From Sphingomonadaceae bacterium (GTDB lineage: Bacteria > Pseudomonadota > Alphaproteobacteria > Sphingomonadales > Sphingomonadaceae), in NCBI GenBank assembly GCA_009926135.1, contig RFPL01000001.1, positions 310,001 to 374,000 of the forward strand: DNA of 64,000 nt, read 5' to 3'. The notes below the pieces were generated by a model. That model saw nothing but the letters and a program-made list of their open reading frames with translations, was not told where the DNA came from and made no database searches. Both the position numbers and the translations under genes were made by a program. This document shows, in pieces, positions 34,359 through 45,921 of the stretch (within the stretch, counting starts at the first letter, position 1; every line of letters starts with the position of its first letter).

Positions 34359-35339
34359 ATGGAATTCCTCACCGCCGACTGGCTCGGCACGCCGCTCTGG
34401 TTCTGGCTGGCCTTCATCGGCATCGTCATTGCGCTGACCGTTTTCGACCTTGGTATCCTGCACAAGGAAGACCGCGAGATGGGCATTGCGGAATCGCTCA
34501 AGCTCTCCGTCTTCTACATCGCGATTGCCATGGCCTTTGGCGCCTGGGTCTGGGTGCAGAAGGGCGCTGACCTCGGCATGAAGTACTACACCGGGTACTT
34601 CATCGAAAAGGCGCTCTCGATCGACAATGTCTTCGTGATCAGCCTGATCTTCACCTTCTTCGCGATCCCCCCGAAGTACCAGTACCGCGCGCTGTTGTGG
34701 GGCATCCTGGCGGTGATCGTGCTGCGCGGCCTGATGATCGCGGCGGGTGCGGCGCTGGTCCAGGAAGCCTACTGGGTGCTCTACATCTTCGCGGCCTTCC
34801 TGATCTTCACGGGGATCAAGATGTTCTTCGCCGGGGACCATGATCCCGACGTTTCAAAGAACCCGGTGGTGCGCTGGATCTCCAGCCACATGCGGGTCAC
34901 GCCGACGCTGCATGACCAGCATTTCTTCGTGAAGGTTCCGGACGACAAGACCGGCAAGCTGGTCACGGCGGTCACCCCGCTGTTCGTGGCGCTGGTGGTG
35001 ATCAACCTCGCGGACCTGGTCTTTGCGGTGGATTCGGTGCCGGCGATCTTCGCGATCACGACCGATACATTCATCGTCTATACCAGCAACATCATGGCGA
35101 TCCTGGGCCTGCGCGCGCTTTACTTCGCGCTCTCTGCCATGGTGCACCGCTTCTACTACCTTAAGTATGCGCTCGCTTCAGTGCTGGTGTTCATCGGCTC
35201 GAAGATCTTCATCTCCGATTTCGTCATGGGCGGGGAGAAGTTCCCGCCTGGTTACGTTCGCCCTGATCGCGGCGGGCGTGTTCTACTCGCTGTGGAAGAC
35301 CCGCCATGGCGAGGATGCCGCGCCGCAGCTGCCCCATGA
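34359..35339 (+). CDS. TerC family integral membrane protein, 3' end frameshifted
   Basis: The protein is a TerC/Alx-type membrane protein of about 320 residues with some eight to nine hydrophobic helices. The family signatures EKALSIDNVFVISLIF (acidic, metal-related) and NLADLVFAVDSVPAIFAIT are present. After FISDFVMGGEKFPP (about residue 294) the frame turns into an unlikely arginine-rich tail ending at 35339. The family-like ending LVTFALIAAGVFYSLWKTRH continues in the third frame and stops at 35355, directly against the recQ stop. A small deletion or a sequence error near 35243 is likely. Members are linked to metal (manganese, tellurite) handling. Confidence 0.85.
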   Translation: MEFLTADWLGTPLWFWLAFIGIVIALTVFDLGILHKEDREMGIAESLKLSVFYIAIAMAFGAWVWVQKGADLGMKYYTGYFIEKALSIDNVFVISLIFTFFAIPPKYQYRALLWGILAVIVLRGLMIAAGAALVQEAYWVLYIFAAFLIFTGIKMFFAGDHDPDVSKNPVVRWISSHMRVTPTLHDQHFFVKVPDDKTGKLVTAVTPLFVALVVINLADLVFAVDSVPAIFAITTDTFIVYTSNIMAILGLRALYFALSAMVHRFYYLKYALASVLVFIGSKIFISDFVMGGEKFPPGYVRPDRGGRVLLAVEDPPWRGCRAAAAP

Positions 35340-35355
35340 CAGCATCCGGCCGTAA

Positions 35356-37137
35356 TCAGTACTGGCGGATCGTGGCGAGGAACGCCTCGCCATAGGCCGC
35401 CAGCTTGCGCGCTCCGACCCCGCCGACCTCGCCCAACGCGGCCCGGCTGGCGGGGCGGGCCAGCGCCATCTCGCGCAGGGTGGCATCATGGAAGATCACA
35501 TAGGGCGGCACCCCGGCTTCGGCCGCGAGTGACCGGCGCAGTTCACGCAAGGCTTCGAACAGCGGATCGCCAACCGGATTGACCGTGTCGCGATCCCGGC
35601 GGCCGGTTCGACCACCGGCGCGTTCGCGGCGTGGCTGCAGGGCCAGCAGCACAGCCGCTTCGCCCTTCAGCACATCTCGGGCATTCCCGCCGAGGGCCAG
35701 CCCGCCGTGCTCGGTCGGCACCAGACTGCCGCGTGCCTGAAGAGCCCGGACCAGCGGTTTGAGCAGCGGCGCTTCGTCCGCGCCGATAATCCCGTAAACC
35801 GACAGCTGGTCATGCCCGCGGGCGAGAACGCGTTCATCCTCGTGGCCCAGCAGCACCTTTTCGACATGGCCGAAACCATAGGTCTGGCCGGTGCGGTAAA
35901 CGGCTGACAGCAGTTTGCGCGCCAGTTCGGTTGCATCGACGATGCCTGGCGCATCGAGGCAATTGTCGCAATTGCCGCAGGTCTGCGGTGGATCCTCGCC
36001 GAAATGGCGCAGCAACACGGCGCGGCGGCAGGCCCCGGTCTCGACCAGGGCGGCCAGCGCATCGAGCCGGGTCCGCTCACCCGGCAGGCGCGCATCCTCG
36101 ACCTCGGCCAGTCGCATCCGGGCGCGCGCAAAGTCCTCGGCTGCCCACAGCATCAACGCCACGGCATCGTCCCCGTCCCGCCCGGCGCGGCCGGTTTCCT
36201 GGTAATAGCCCTCGATCGACTTGGGGATGCCGGCATGAGCGACGAAGCGCACGTCGGGTTTGTCGATCCCCATGCCGAACGCGACGGTGGCGACCATCAC
36301 CATGTCCTCGCTCGCCACGAAGGCCGCCTGGTTGGCGCTGCGGACCTGCGGATCAAGCCCGGCATGATAAGGCAGAACGCGGCGGCCGGTGCTGGCGGAG
36401 AGCTTTTCGGCCAGCTCCTCCACCTTCTTGCGGGTGGGAGCATAGACGATCCCCGGTCCGGGCTGCTCGGCCATCAGGGTTTTGATCTGCTGGAGCAGGC
36501 TGTCACGGTGGCGGATCGCATAGCGGATATTGGGCCGGTCGAACCCGGCGACGATCAGCCCGTCCTCGCCAATGCCCAGCTGCGCCAGCACGTCGGCACG
36601 GGTGTGGCGGTCGGCCGTGGCGGTCAGCGCCAGGCGCGGCACATCGGCGAACGAGTCCAGCAGCGGGCGCAGCAGGCGATAGTCTGGGCGGAAATCGTGG
36701 CCCCATTCAGAGACGCAATGCGCTTCGTCGATTGCGAACAGGCTGATTGGTGCGCTGGCCAGCATTTCGCGGAAATAGGGCTGGCTGGCGCGTTCGGGCG
36801 CGACATAGAGCAGGTCGAGCGCGCCGCTGCGGAACCGCTCGATCGTCTCGGCGCGATCGGTATCGGCGCTGGTCAGGGTGGCGGCGCTGATCCCGTTGGC
36901 GGTGGCGGCGCGCAATTGGTCGTGCATCAAGGCGATCAGCGGGGAGACCACCACGCAAGTCCCCTCCAGCATCACCGCCGGCAGCTGGTAGGTCAGCGAC
37001 TTGCCCGCGCCGGTCGGCATGATCGCGAGGGTTGATTGCCCGGCCATCACGCGCGCCAGCACTTGCTCCTGCACCCCGCGGAACGCGGTGAAGCCAAAGG
37101 TGGTGTGGAGCTGATCGAGAAGGGCTGCGCGCGTCAC
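35356..37137 (-). CDS. recQ: ATP-dependent DNA helicase RecQ
   Basis: The product, 593 residues, is a 3'-5' superfamily 2 helicase. Walker A PTGAGKS is at 41-47, the DEAH box lies in FAIDEAHCVSEWGHDFRPDY, and motif VI is QETGRAGRDG. A zinc-binding cluster (CRRAVLLRHFG...CGNCDNC), winged helix (GQTYGFGHVEKVLLGHED) and C-terminal HRDC domain (near 515-593) follow in the normal order. It unwinds recombination and replication-fork intermediates. The stop codon abuts the recovered TerC stop of the opposite strand. Confidence 0.96.
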   Translation of the reverse strand: MTRAALLDQLHTTFGFTAFRGVQEQVLARVMAGQSTLAIMPTGAGKSLTYQLPAVMLEGTCVVVSPLIALMHDQLRAATANGISAATLTSADTDRAETIERFRSGALDLLYVAPERASQPYFREMLASAPISLFAIDEAHCVSEWGHDFRPDYRLLRPLLDSFADVPRLALTATADRHTRADVLAQLGIGEDGLIVAGFDRPNIRYAIRHRDSLLQQIKTLMAEQPGPGIVYAPTRKKVEELAEKLSASTGRRVLPYHAGLDPQVRSANQAAFVASEDMVMVATVAFGMGIDKPDVRFVAHAGIPKSIEGYYQETGRAGRDGDDAVALMLWAAEDFARARMRLAEVEDARLPGERTRLDALAALVETGACRRAVLLRHFGEDPPQTCGNCDNCLDAPGIVDATELARKLLSAVYRTGQTYGFGHVEKVLLGHEDERVLARGHDQLSVYGIIGADEAPLLKPLVRALQARGSLVPTEHGGLALGGNARDVLKGEAAVLLALQPRRERAGGRTGRRDRDTVNPVGDPLFEALRELRRSLAAEAGVPPYVIFHDATLREMALARPASRAALGEVGGVGARKLAAYGEAFLATIRQY

Positions 37138-37175
37138 CCCTCGCGCCTAGCCGGGCAGGACCGGCAGCGGAAGGG

Positions 37176-38363
37176 CTAGCGGCGCGATCTCTCCACAACG
37201 GCCTCTTCGCGGGCGGTAAAGGCGGAACGCCCTGTCGGCGTATCGTCGGGCACGGCGCTGGTGAAGAAGGCGAGGCCCCTGCCACTCACGGGGTCCCACC
37301 ACAGGCCGGAACGCAGCCCGTAAGCCTCGCCTGAATGGCCCATCCGCGCCTTGCCGTCGCCGAACAGGTCATCGTTGCAGCCGGGGCCCCCGCTGCCGAT
37401 CCGCTGCAAGCCCAGGCCATAGGCGCAGAAGAAGCCGTTGTTTTCGCCGTACTCACCCACGCCGCCCTTTCCGGGACCGGCCTGCCACTGCACGCGGGTC
37501 ATTTCGCGATAGGACCGTTCCGAAAGGAAGCCCTTGCCGCCCTTGGCCAGCATCTGCCCGATCCGGGCCAGGTCGCGCATCGAGATGCGCAGGCCGCCCT
37601 GCGGACCGAACAGTGCGCCGTTCTGGCCCGGCTGGTAGCGTGCCAGATCGCAGGAGCCATCCTGCGCGGGAACCACCGGGCAGAGCGGCGGCTGGCCCTT
37701 CAGGTCATCGCGCGCCACTTCGCCGCTGGCGCGGTAAAGGATCGCGGCACGCCGGAAAGCACCGGCGGAACAACCTGCGCCCCAGTTGAAGCAGGCATCG
37801 AGCTTCAGCGGTTTGAGCACCAGCCGGCTCATTGCGACGTCAAACCGTTCGCCCGTCACGCGCTCGATCACGCTGGCGGCGACGGGGAAGTTGATGTTGC
37901 TGTAGGCGAACCAGCCAGCGCGCGGCCCATGTGCTCCGTCCCACATCGCCGGCTCGGCCAGCCGCTCACGCAAGGCCACATCGAGCGGGATGATGTAGCG
38001 CTCCCCCCCGTCGCGCAGGCTGGACTGATGGCTCAGCAGCAGGCGCAAGGTGATCCGCTGGTCGGGGAAGGCCGGATTGCGCAGGCGCCAGCCAAGATAG
38101 TCGGACACATCACGGTCAAGGCTCAGCTTGCCCTGATCGACCAGCCGCAAGACGCCCAGCGTGGTAACCAGCTTGGAGATGGATGCGATCCGGACCGGAC
38201 TGTCCGCCGTGACCGCGCGGCCAGTGGCGCGGTCGGCCAGGCCTTCGGCCAGGACCGGGTTGATGGTCTGGCGGTCGAACTGGACGGCGACCGTGGCGGG
38301 CTGCGCCGTGGCTGGCAGCGCCAGCAGGGCGAGAAGGGCAGGCAGGAGCAGGCGCATGGCCAT
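37176..38363 (-). CDS. Serine hydrolase of the beta-lactamase class C / PBP family
   Basis: The product, 395 residues, is exported by a signal peptide (LLLPALLALLALPATAQ). The SxxK motif is IASISKLV, the YxN motif YSNINF, and the third motif HSG in GHSGEAYGLRSGLWWDP. These are the three active-site elements of class C beta-lactamases, DD-peptidases and esterases of this superfamily. The true role (peptidoglycan trimming, esterase, or beta-lactam resistance) cannot be told from the sequence. ATG 38363 and 38357 are both possible starts. Confidence 0.87.
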   Translation of the reverse strand: MAMRLLLPALLALLALPATAQPATVAVQFDRQTINPVLAEGLADRATGRAVTADSPVRIASISKLVTTLGVLRLVDQGKLSLDRDVSDYLGWRLRNPAFPDQRITLRLLLSHQSSLRDGGERYIIPLDVALRERLAEPAMWDGAHGPRAGWFAYSNINFPVAASVIERVTGERFDVAMSRLVLKPLKLDACFNWGAGCSAGAFRRAAILYRASGEVARDDLKGQPPLCPVVPAQDGSCDLARYQPGQNGALFGPQGGLRISMRDLARIGQMLAKGGKGFLSERSYREMTRVQWQAGPGKGGVGEYGENNGFFCAYGLGLQRIGSGGPGCNDDLFGDGKARMGHSGEAYGLRSGLWWDPVSGRGLAFFTSAVPDDTPTGRSAFTAREEAVVERSRR

Positions 38364-38434
38364 ACCATAACGGATTGCTTGGCAAGGTCTAATCACCGCT
38401 TGTCCGCTGCTGGGCGCTGGTTCAGTCTGCCGCC

Positions 38435-39273
38435 ATGAACCAGCCAGCTTACACCCCGCCGCGCCCTGGCGCAGCCGATCGCCATATTGCCCTGTTGATC
38501 GATGCCGACAATGTCTCGCACGCCAAGATTGCGCAGATCATCTCGGAACTTTCAAAATACGGCACGCCCAACATCCGTCGGGCTTATGGAGACTGGACCA
38601 GCAGCCAACTGCAAGGCTGGAAAAACAAGCTGCACGAATTCGCGATCCGGCCGATCCAGCAATTCGGCTATACCAGCGGCAAGAATGCCACCGACATTTC
38701 GCTGGTCATCGAAGCGATGGAGCTGCTCTATACGCAGCGCCTGGATGGCTTTGCGATCGCTTCGAGCGACGCGGATTTCACTCCGCTGGTGATGCACCTC
38801 AGGGCGTCAGGCAACGAGGTCTACGGCTTTGGTGAACGCAAGACGCCCGAACCCTTCGTCAACGCCTGCACCACATTTCTTTACCTGGATACGCTGGGTG
38901 TCGATCCTGCCGAGGAGTCACCACCGCCAGCTGCGAAGACTGCGGTCAAGCCCGCCAAGAAGCCCGCCGCTGAGAGCGCTCCACCACCGGTCTCGGCCGC
39001 CAAGGCTAAGCGACTGCTTGCGCAGGATGCCAAGCTGGTCACCATCTTGCGAGGCGCGGTGGCTGCCACTCTCCGTGACGATGGCTGGGCGATGCTGTCT
39101 ACTGCGGGCAGCGCCGCCAAACGGCAAGCGCCGATCGATCCGCGCAATTACGGCGTGAAGAACTTTCCAGCCTTGTTCGAGGAAACCGGCCTTTTCGATA
39201 TTCGTAAGCTACCCGATGGCCGGGCGTTCATTGCCGACAAACGCAACAAGGACCGGGCTGCAGAACCGTCGCC

Positions 39274-39277
<4 letters not shown>
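38435..39277 (+). CDS. NYN domain nuclease-like protein with C-terminal OST-HTH/LOTUS domain
   Basis: The protein has 280 residues. The N-terminal NYN (PIN-like) fold has [14 protein letters not shown] with its metal-binding Asp, RRAYGDWT, and [15 protein letters not shown] with further acidic residues. A proline/alanine-rich linker (about 150-190) leads to a C-terminal winged-helix LOTUS domain ([22 protein letters not shown]... to GRAFIADKR). The pairing suggests RNA binding and cleavage or regulation. The stop codon overlaps that of metH2 on the opposite strand. Confidence 0.87.
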
Positions 39278-41898
<2,621 letters not shown>

Positions 41899-41902
41899 GG
41901 GA

Positions 41903-42946
41903 TCAGGCCGCCATCACGAAGGGTTCAAGCCCGGCCAGGCGGGTCACTGCATCAAGCTGCGGGATCTTGCGGGGCGGCAAGCCCTGCGCAGCCCGGGCAA
42001 TCGCCGCGATATGCGCCGGGGTGGAGCCGCAGCAGCCGCCCAGCACGTTGACCTGGCCGGCTTCGGCCCATTCGCGGACCAGCGCGGCGGTTTCTTCGGG
42101 CAGCTCGTCGTACTGGCCGAGTTCATTGGGCAGGCCGGCGTTGGGGTAGACCATGATTGCGGCGTCGGAAATCGCGCTGAGCGAGCGGACGTGCGGGCGC
42201 AGCTGGGTGGCGCCGAACGAGCAGTTGAGCCCGATGGTCAGCGGCCGAGCGTGGCGGACGGCGTACCAGAACGCCTCGACCGTGTGGCCCGAGAGGTTGC
42301 GGCCCGACAGGTCGGTGAGCGTCATGGAGAGCATGATCGGTACTTCGCGGCCCAGCTCGCGCTCAACCTCGCGCACGGCCATGATCCCGGCCTTGGCGTT
42401 CAGCGTATCGAAGACGGTCTCGATCAGGATGAAATCCGCCCCGCCTTCGACCAGGGCAGCGGCCTGCTCGCGGTAGACATCGACCAGCTCGTCCCAGTCG
42501 ATTTCGCGGAAACCGGGATCGTTGACATCGGGCGAGAGCGAGAGGGTCTTGTTGGTCGGGCCGATTGCGCCGGCGACGAAGCGCGGACGGCCATCTTCGG
42601 CGAATTCATCGGCAACCCGGCGGGCCAGCCTGGCGCTCTCGACATTGATCTCGCGGACCAGTGCTTCCGCGCCATAGTCGGCCTGGCTGATCCGGTTGGC
42701 GGAGAAGGTGTTGGTCTCGGCAATGTCGGCCCCGGCCTGGAAATAGGCGCGGTGGATCGCCTCGGGCACGTCGGGCCGGGTGATCGCCAGGATATCGTTG
42801 TTGCCCTTCTGGTCCTTCGACAGGCCGAGCGAACCGGCATAGTCGGCCTCGGTCAGCTTGCGCTGCTGGATCTCGGTCCCGAAGGCGCCGTCGATGATCA
42901 GGATGCGCTTGGCCGCTTCGGCCAGGAACTGTTCGCGCGGCGTCAT
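41903..42946 (-). CDS. Methionine synthase, homocysteine-binding part (separate gene)
   Basis: The protein has 347 residues and is a homocysteine S-methyltransferase domain. It supplies the zinc-bound homocysteine site: [11 protein letters not shown] provides the first cysteine and [11 protein letters not shown] the final cysteine pair. The N-terminal [14 protein letters not shown] is typical of MetH. It overlaps metF upstream by ATGA and is followed after four bases by the remainder of metH, so the two polypeptides are made together and presumably assemble into methionine synthase. Confidence 0.93.
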   Translation of the reverse strand: MTPREQFLAEAAKRILIIDGAFGTEIQQRKLTEADYAGSLGLSKDQKGNNDILAITRPDVPEAIHRAYFQAGADIAETNTFSANRISQADYGAEALVREINVESARLARRVADEFAEDGRPRFVAGAIGPTNKTLSLSPDVNDPGFREIDWDELVDVYREQAAALVEGGADFILIETVFDTLNAKAGIMAVREVERELGREVPIMLSMTLTDLSGRNLSGHTVEAFWYAVRHARPLTIGLNCSFGATQLRPHVRSLSAISDAAIMVYPNAGLPNELGQYDELPEETAALVREWAEAGQVNVLGGCCGSTPAHIAAIARAAQGLPPRKIPQLDAVTRLAGLEPFVMAA

Positions 42947-43857
42947 GCTGCATTCTCCGGGCGCAGGCCGAGCAGGTGGCAGATCGCGTAGGACAGCTCG
43001 GCCCGGTTGAGGGTGTAGAAGTGGAAATTGCGCACGCCGCCCGCATAGAGCCGGCGGCAGAATTCGGCCGCGACCGTGGCGGCGACAAGCTGGCGTGCGG
43101 CCGGCTTTTCATCCAGCCCTTCGAACAGGTGGCCCAGCCAGTCCGGCACGGCCGTGCCGGTCATCCCGCTCATCCGCTGGATCGCGGCGAAGTTGGATAC
43201 GGGCATGATCCCCGGAACGATCTCGGCGTCGATACCCGCTGCCAGGCAGGCATCCTGAAAGCGGAAATAGGTATCCGGCTCGAAGAAGAACTGGGTGATC
43301 GCGCGGGTGGCCCCGGCGTCGAGCTTGCGCTTGAGGTTGTCGAGATCGGCGGCCGGATTGGCGGCATCGGGGTGCGTTTCCGGATAGGCGCTGACCGACA
43401 GTTCGAAGGGGTGCAGTTCGCGCAGGCCGGCAACCAGTTCGACCGCATTGGCATAGCCTTGCGGATGCGGCTCGAACTTGCTGGCACCACCGGGAGGATC
43501 GCCGCGCAGGGCCACGATGTGGCGCACGCCCGCCTGCCAATAGGCGTCGGCAACTTCGGCAATCTCGTCCTTGGTCGCCTCGACGCAGGTCAGGTGCGCG
43601 GCGGCTGGAATGCCGGTTTCGCGGACGATCCGGGCGACGGTGTTGTGCGTCCGCTCGCGCGTTGTGCCGCCGGCACCATAAGTGACCGAGACGAAGCGGG
43701 GGGCGAGCGGGGCGAGCGTCAGCACCGAATCCCACAGCGTTTCTTCCATCTTCTCGGTCTTGGGCGGGAAGAACTCGAACGAGACGCCGATATCGCCAGG
43801 CAGGCCAGCGAACAGCGGCGAGGCGTGGGCACGGCGGGATTCGCTAGCCTGATTCAT
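42943..43857 (-). CDS. metF: Methylenetetrahydrofolate reductase
   Basis: The product, 304 residues, is an FAD-dependent TIM-barrel enzyme that reduces 5,10-methylene-tetrahydrofolate to the 5-methyl form used by MetH. Signature segments are SFEFFPPKTEKMEETLW with the catalytic Glu, FVSVTYGAGGTTRERT, HLTCVEATKDE, and ALRGDPPGG. It overlaps both its upstream regulator gene and downstream metH1 by ATGA junctions, so the supply and use of methyl-folate are produced together. Confidence 0.96.
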   Translation of the reverse strand: MNQASESRRAHASPLFAGLPGDIGVSFEFFPPKTEKMEETLWDSVLTLAPLAPRFVSVTYGAGGTTRERTHNTVARIVRETGIPAAAHLTCVEATKDEIAEVADAYWQAGVRHIVALRGDPPGGASKFEPHPQGYANAVELVAGLRELHPFELSVSAYPETHPDAANPAADLDNLKRKLDAGATRAITQFFFEPDTYFRFQDACLAAGIDAEIVPGIMPVSNFAAIQRMSGMTGTAVPDWLGHLFEGLDEKPAARQLVAATVAAEFCRRLYAGGVRNFHFYTLNRAELSYAICHLLGLRPENAA

Positions 43858-44840
43858 CGGGCGGTAGCCTTTGCTGGTTTGGCGGCGGACACAGACGCGC
43901 GGCGCGCGGTCCAGATCTTCACGGTCAGCGGCTGGCCGGGCAGCGCCACGGGCGCTGCGGGTACGAACCCGGCATCGCTCAGCAGGCCGAGCATCTGTTC
44001 GTCGGTAAAGCCGAGCCGGGCATGGGCATGCGCGCTGCGCAGTTCTTCCCGGTCATGCGCGGCGAAATCGACAATCGCCAGCACGCCATCAGGCCGGGCG
44101 ACGCGGGCGGCTTCGGCCAGCACGATTTCGGGCGCCTGGGCATAGTGCAGCACTTGGTGGAACAGCACCGTATCAAAGCTCTGATCGGCAAAGGGCAGCC
44201 GCGCGAAATCGCCCTGGACCAGCGCAAAGGCGCCGGCGGGCAGGTGCTGCAACCGGGCCCGGGCAATGCGGAGCATCTCCGGGCTGTTGTCGAGGCCAGT
44301 GACGCGCGCGGCGCGCGGAGCGAACAGTTCGGCCATGCGGCCCGTGCCGGTACCGATGTCGAGCAGGTTGCCCAAAGCTCCGGAACCCAGGGCCTTGTTC
44401 AGCGCCGCCTCCACCGGTCCGTCCGGGCTGTGCAGGCTGCGCAGGGTGTCCCATTCGTCGGCATGGCGCGCGAAGTAGCTGGCGGCGCTCGATTCACGCG
44501 CCGCCCGGATCGCGGCAAGGTGGCGGCGGTCCTCCTGACAGCGGGCGGCAAACGCAGCATCGCCCTCTTCGGCTACGGTCAGCAATTGCGCAGTCGCTGC
44601 GCCGAGCGGCGGGGCGCGATCCTCACCGATGGCGGAGCGCAGGAACACCCATGAGCCTTCCTTGCGGCGTTCGGCCAGGCCCGCATCGCAGAGAATCCGC
44701 ACATGGCGCGAGACACGTGGCTGGCTTTGGCCCAGCACCTGTGCCAATTCGCCCACGGCCAGTTCCATATGGGCAAGCAGCCGCATGATCCGGAGCCGGG
44801 TCGGGTCCGCCAAGGCGCGCAAGGTTGGGTCAATCTTCAT
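43854..44840 (-). CDS. ArsR-type regulator fused to a SAM-methyltransferase-like domain (SahR-like)
   Basis: The protein has 328 residues. An N-terminal ArsR winged helix covers about 1-75 (LADPTRLRIMRLLAHMELAVGELAQVLGQSQPRVSRHVRIL). A class I methyltransferase fold with SAM-binding DIGTGTGRM at 161-169 and LDNSPEMLRIARARL follows. In proteobacteria, SahR proteins of this design repress SAM-cycle genes and respond to S-adenosylhomocysteine. Here it heads metF-metH1-metH2 with a perfect palindrome in its leader, matched at metK. True enzymatic activity is not excluded. Confidence 0.88.
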   Translation of the reverse strand: MKIDPTLRALADPTRLRIMRLLAHMELAVGELAQVLGQSQPRVSRHVRILCDAGLAERRKEGSWVFLRSAIGEDRAPPLGAATAQLLTVAEEGDAAFAARCQEDRRHLAAIRAARESSAASYFARHADEWDTLRSLHSPDGPVEAALNKALGSGALGNLLDIGTGTGRMAELFAPRAARVTGLDNSPEMLRIARARLQHLPAGAFALVQGDFARLPFADQSFDTVLFHQVLHYAQAPEIVLAEAARVARPDGVLAIVDFAAHDREELRSAHAHARLGFTDEQMLGLLSDAGFVPAAPVALPGQPLTVKIWTARRASVSAAKPAKATAR

Positions 44841-44850
44841 TCCTGGGCAT

Positions 44851-44872
44851 CATATAAAGAAATCTTTATATG
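44851..44872. promoter_or_regulatory. Perfect palindromic operator before the regulator-metF-metH operon
   Basis: CATATAAAGA-AA-TCTTTATATG is a 22-base perfect inverted repeat with 10-base arms. It ends 10 bases before the start codon of the ArsR-methyltransferase gene. Its twin, 19/22 identical, precedes metK (15882-15903). The AT-rich palindrome is exceptional in this genome region and fits autoregulation by the encoded repressor. Confidence 0.88.
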
Positions 44873-44997
44873 TTATCAACCGCGCATTCGCAGCGGTGGA
44901 ACGAAGCCTCGTCGCGGTTGGCAGCGCGGCCGCAACAGCGTAAAAGGACCGAGGGTTAGCAAGGCTTTGCCCAAGGCTGCATGCAGAGAGATTGTCC

Positions 44998-45294
44998 ATG
45001 AAGAAGATCGCTTTCGCCGTCCTCGTTTCCGCCAGCTTCGCGCTTGCCGCCTGTGGCAGCAGCGACAGCGCCAATGAGGCTGCTTCGCCGGACAATGTCG
45101 AAATGCCGGCCGAAGAAGCAGTGGGTGGGGTCGATGCGGGTGCAACGCCGGCAGCGGATGCGGCGGCAACCGAGACCGGCACTGCCAGCGATGCGGCAGC
45201 AACTGCCACGGCAAGCGTCGGCGCAACCCCGGCCGCACCAGCCACGGGTGTGCCTGCCGGCGATGGCGCGCCGCCGCCGCCAGCCAAGCAGTAA
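44998..45294 (+). CDS. Small Ala/Thr-rich lipoprotein
   Basis: The protein has 98 residues. The signal peptide ends in a lipobox LAAC (MKKIAFAVLVSASFALAAC), predicting a lipid-modified cysteine near residue 20. The rest is low-complexity alanine, threonine, glycine and proline (SDAAATATASVGATPAAPATG...) and is probably disordered. The start is ATG 44998 with AGAGAG just upstream. A second small lipoprotein gene begins three bases after its stop. Function is unknown. Lipoproteins would be matured by Lnt (14316) and carried by LolA (28439). Confidence 0.78.
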   Translation: MKKIAFAVLVSASFALAACGSSDSANEAASPDNVEMPAEEAVGGVDAGATPAADAAATETGTASDAAATATASVGATPAAPATGVPAGDGAPPPPAKQ

Positions 45295-45297
45295 GCC

Positions 45298-45513
45298 TTG
45301 CGCCGGCCGGCCCTGCTGACCGTGCTTGCCGCGCTGGCCCTGGCCAGCTGCGGCAAGGCGGATAATGATGCAGGCCCCGGCGGCGTCAGCGTGGGCGAGG
45401 CCAAGGCGCTGGATGAGGCGGCGCAGATGCTGGAAGCACAGCGCCTGCCTGCCGAGGCGACGGCAGCCGCAACGGCAATGCCAAGCCAGCCTGCCCCCAC
45501 TGCGACCCAGTAA
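45298..45513 (+). CDS. Second small lipoprotein
   Basis: The protein has 71 residues and starts at TTG 45298, three bases after the preceding lipoprotein stop, so it is translationally coupled. A lipobox ALASC follows a hydrophobic stretch (LLTVLAALALASC). The mature part DNDAGPGGVSVGEAKALDEAAQMLEAQRLPAE contains a short helix, then an Ala/Pro/Thr tail. It is convergent with the arfB gene, whose stop follows directly. No function can be assigned. Confidence 0.65.
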   Translation: MRRPALLTVLAALALASCGKADNDAGPGGVSVGEAKALDEAAQMLEAQRLPAEATAAATAMPSQPAPTATQ

Positions 45514-45921
45514 TCAGTCGAGCGAAACCCGCCCGCGCCCGGCCTTGACTGCGCCGCGCCGCTTCTTGCCCGCCAGCCGCTCGGTCTTGCCGACGCGGTT
45601 GAGCCGGCTCTTGGCGCGCTTTTCGGGCAGGTTCTGCGCTTCTTCGAGCAGCTTCGCCAGCCGGTCACGGGCATCGGCGCGGTTGGCTTCCTGCGTGCGG
45701 AACCGGCGCGCGGTCAGCACCAGTTCGCCCTTCGCGGTCATCCGCGATCCCGCCAGCAGCTTGAAGCGGGCAAATACTTCGGGTTCCAGCCGCAGCGCAT
45801 AGACATCAAGCCGCAACTGAACGGCGGTGGCGACCTTGTTGACGTTCTGACCGCCGGGCCCCGCGGCGGCGATGAAGCTTTCGCTCACCAGCGCCAAGGC
45901 CCGGTCGATCAGGTCAGCCAT
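45514..45921 (-). CDS. arfB: Alternative ribosome-rescue factor ArfB
   Basis: The product, 135 residues, is a stalled-ribosome rescue peptidyl-tRNA hydrolase. It carries the release-factor-like GGQ in AAAGPGGQNVNKVATAVQLRLD and a basic C-terminal tail (KKRRGAVKAGRGRVSLD) that enters the mRNA channel. I start at MADLIDRAL (ATG 45921), because the longer open frame to 46101 lies inside the upstream pseudouridine synthase gene, which this gene overlaps by 8 bases. Confidence 0.92.
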   Translation of the reverse strand: MADLIDRALALVSESFIAAAGPGGQNVNKVATAVQLRLDVYALRLEPEVFARFKLLAGSRMTAKGELVLTARRFRTQEANRADARDRLAKLLEEAQNLPEKRAKSRLNRVGKTERLAGKKRRGAVKAGRGRVSLD

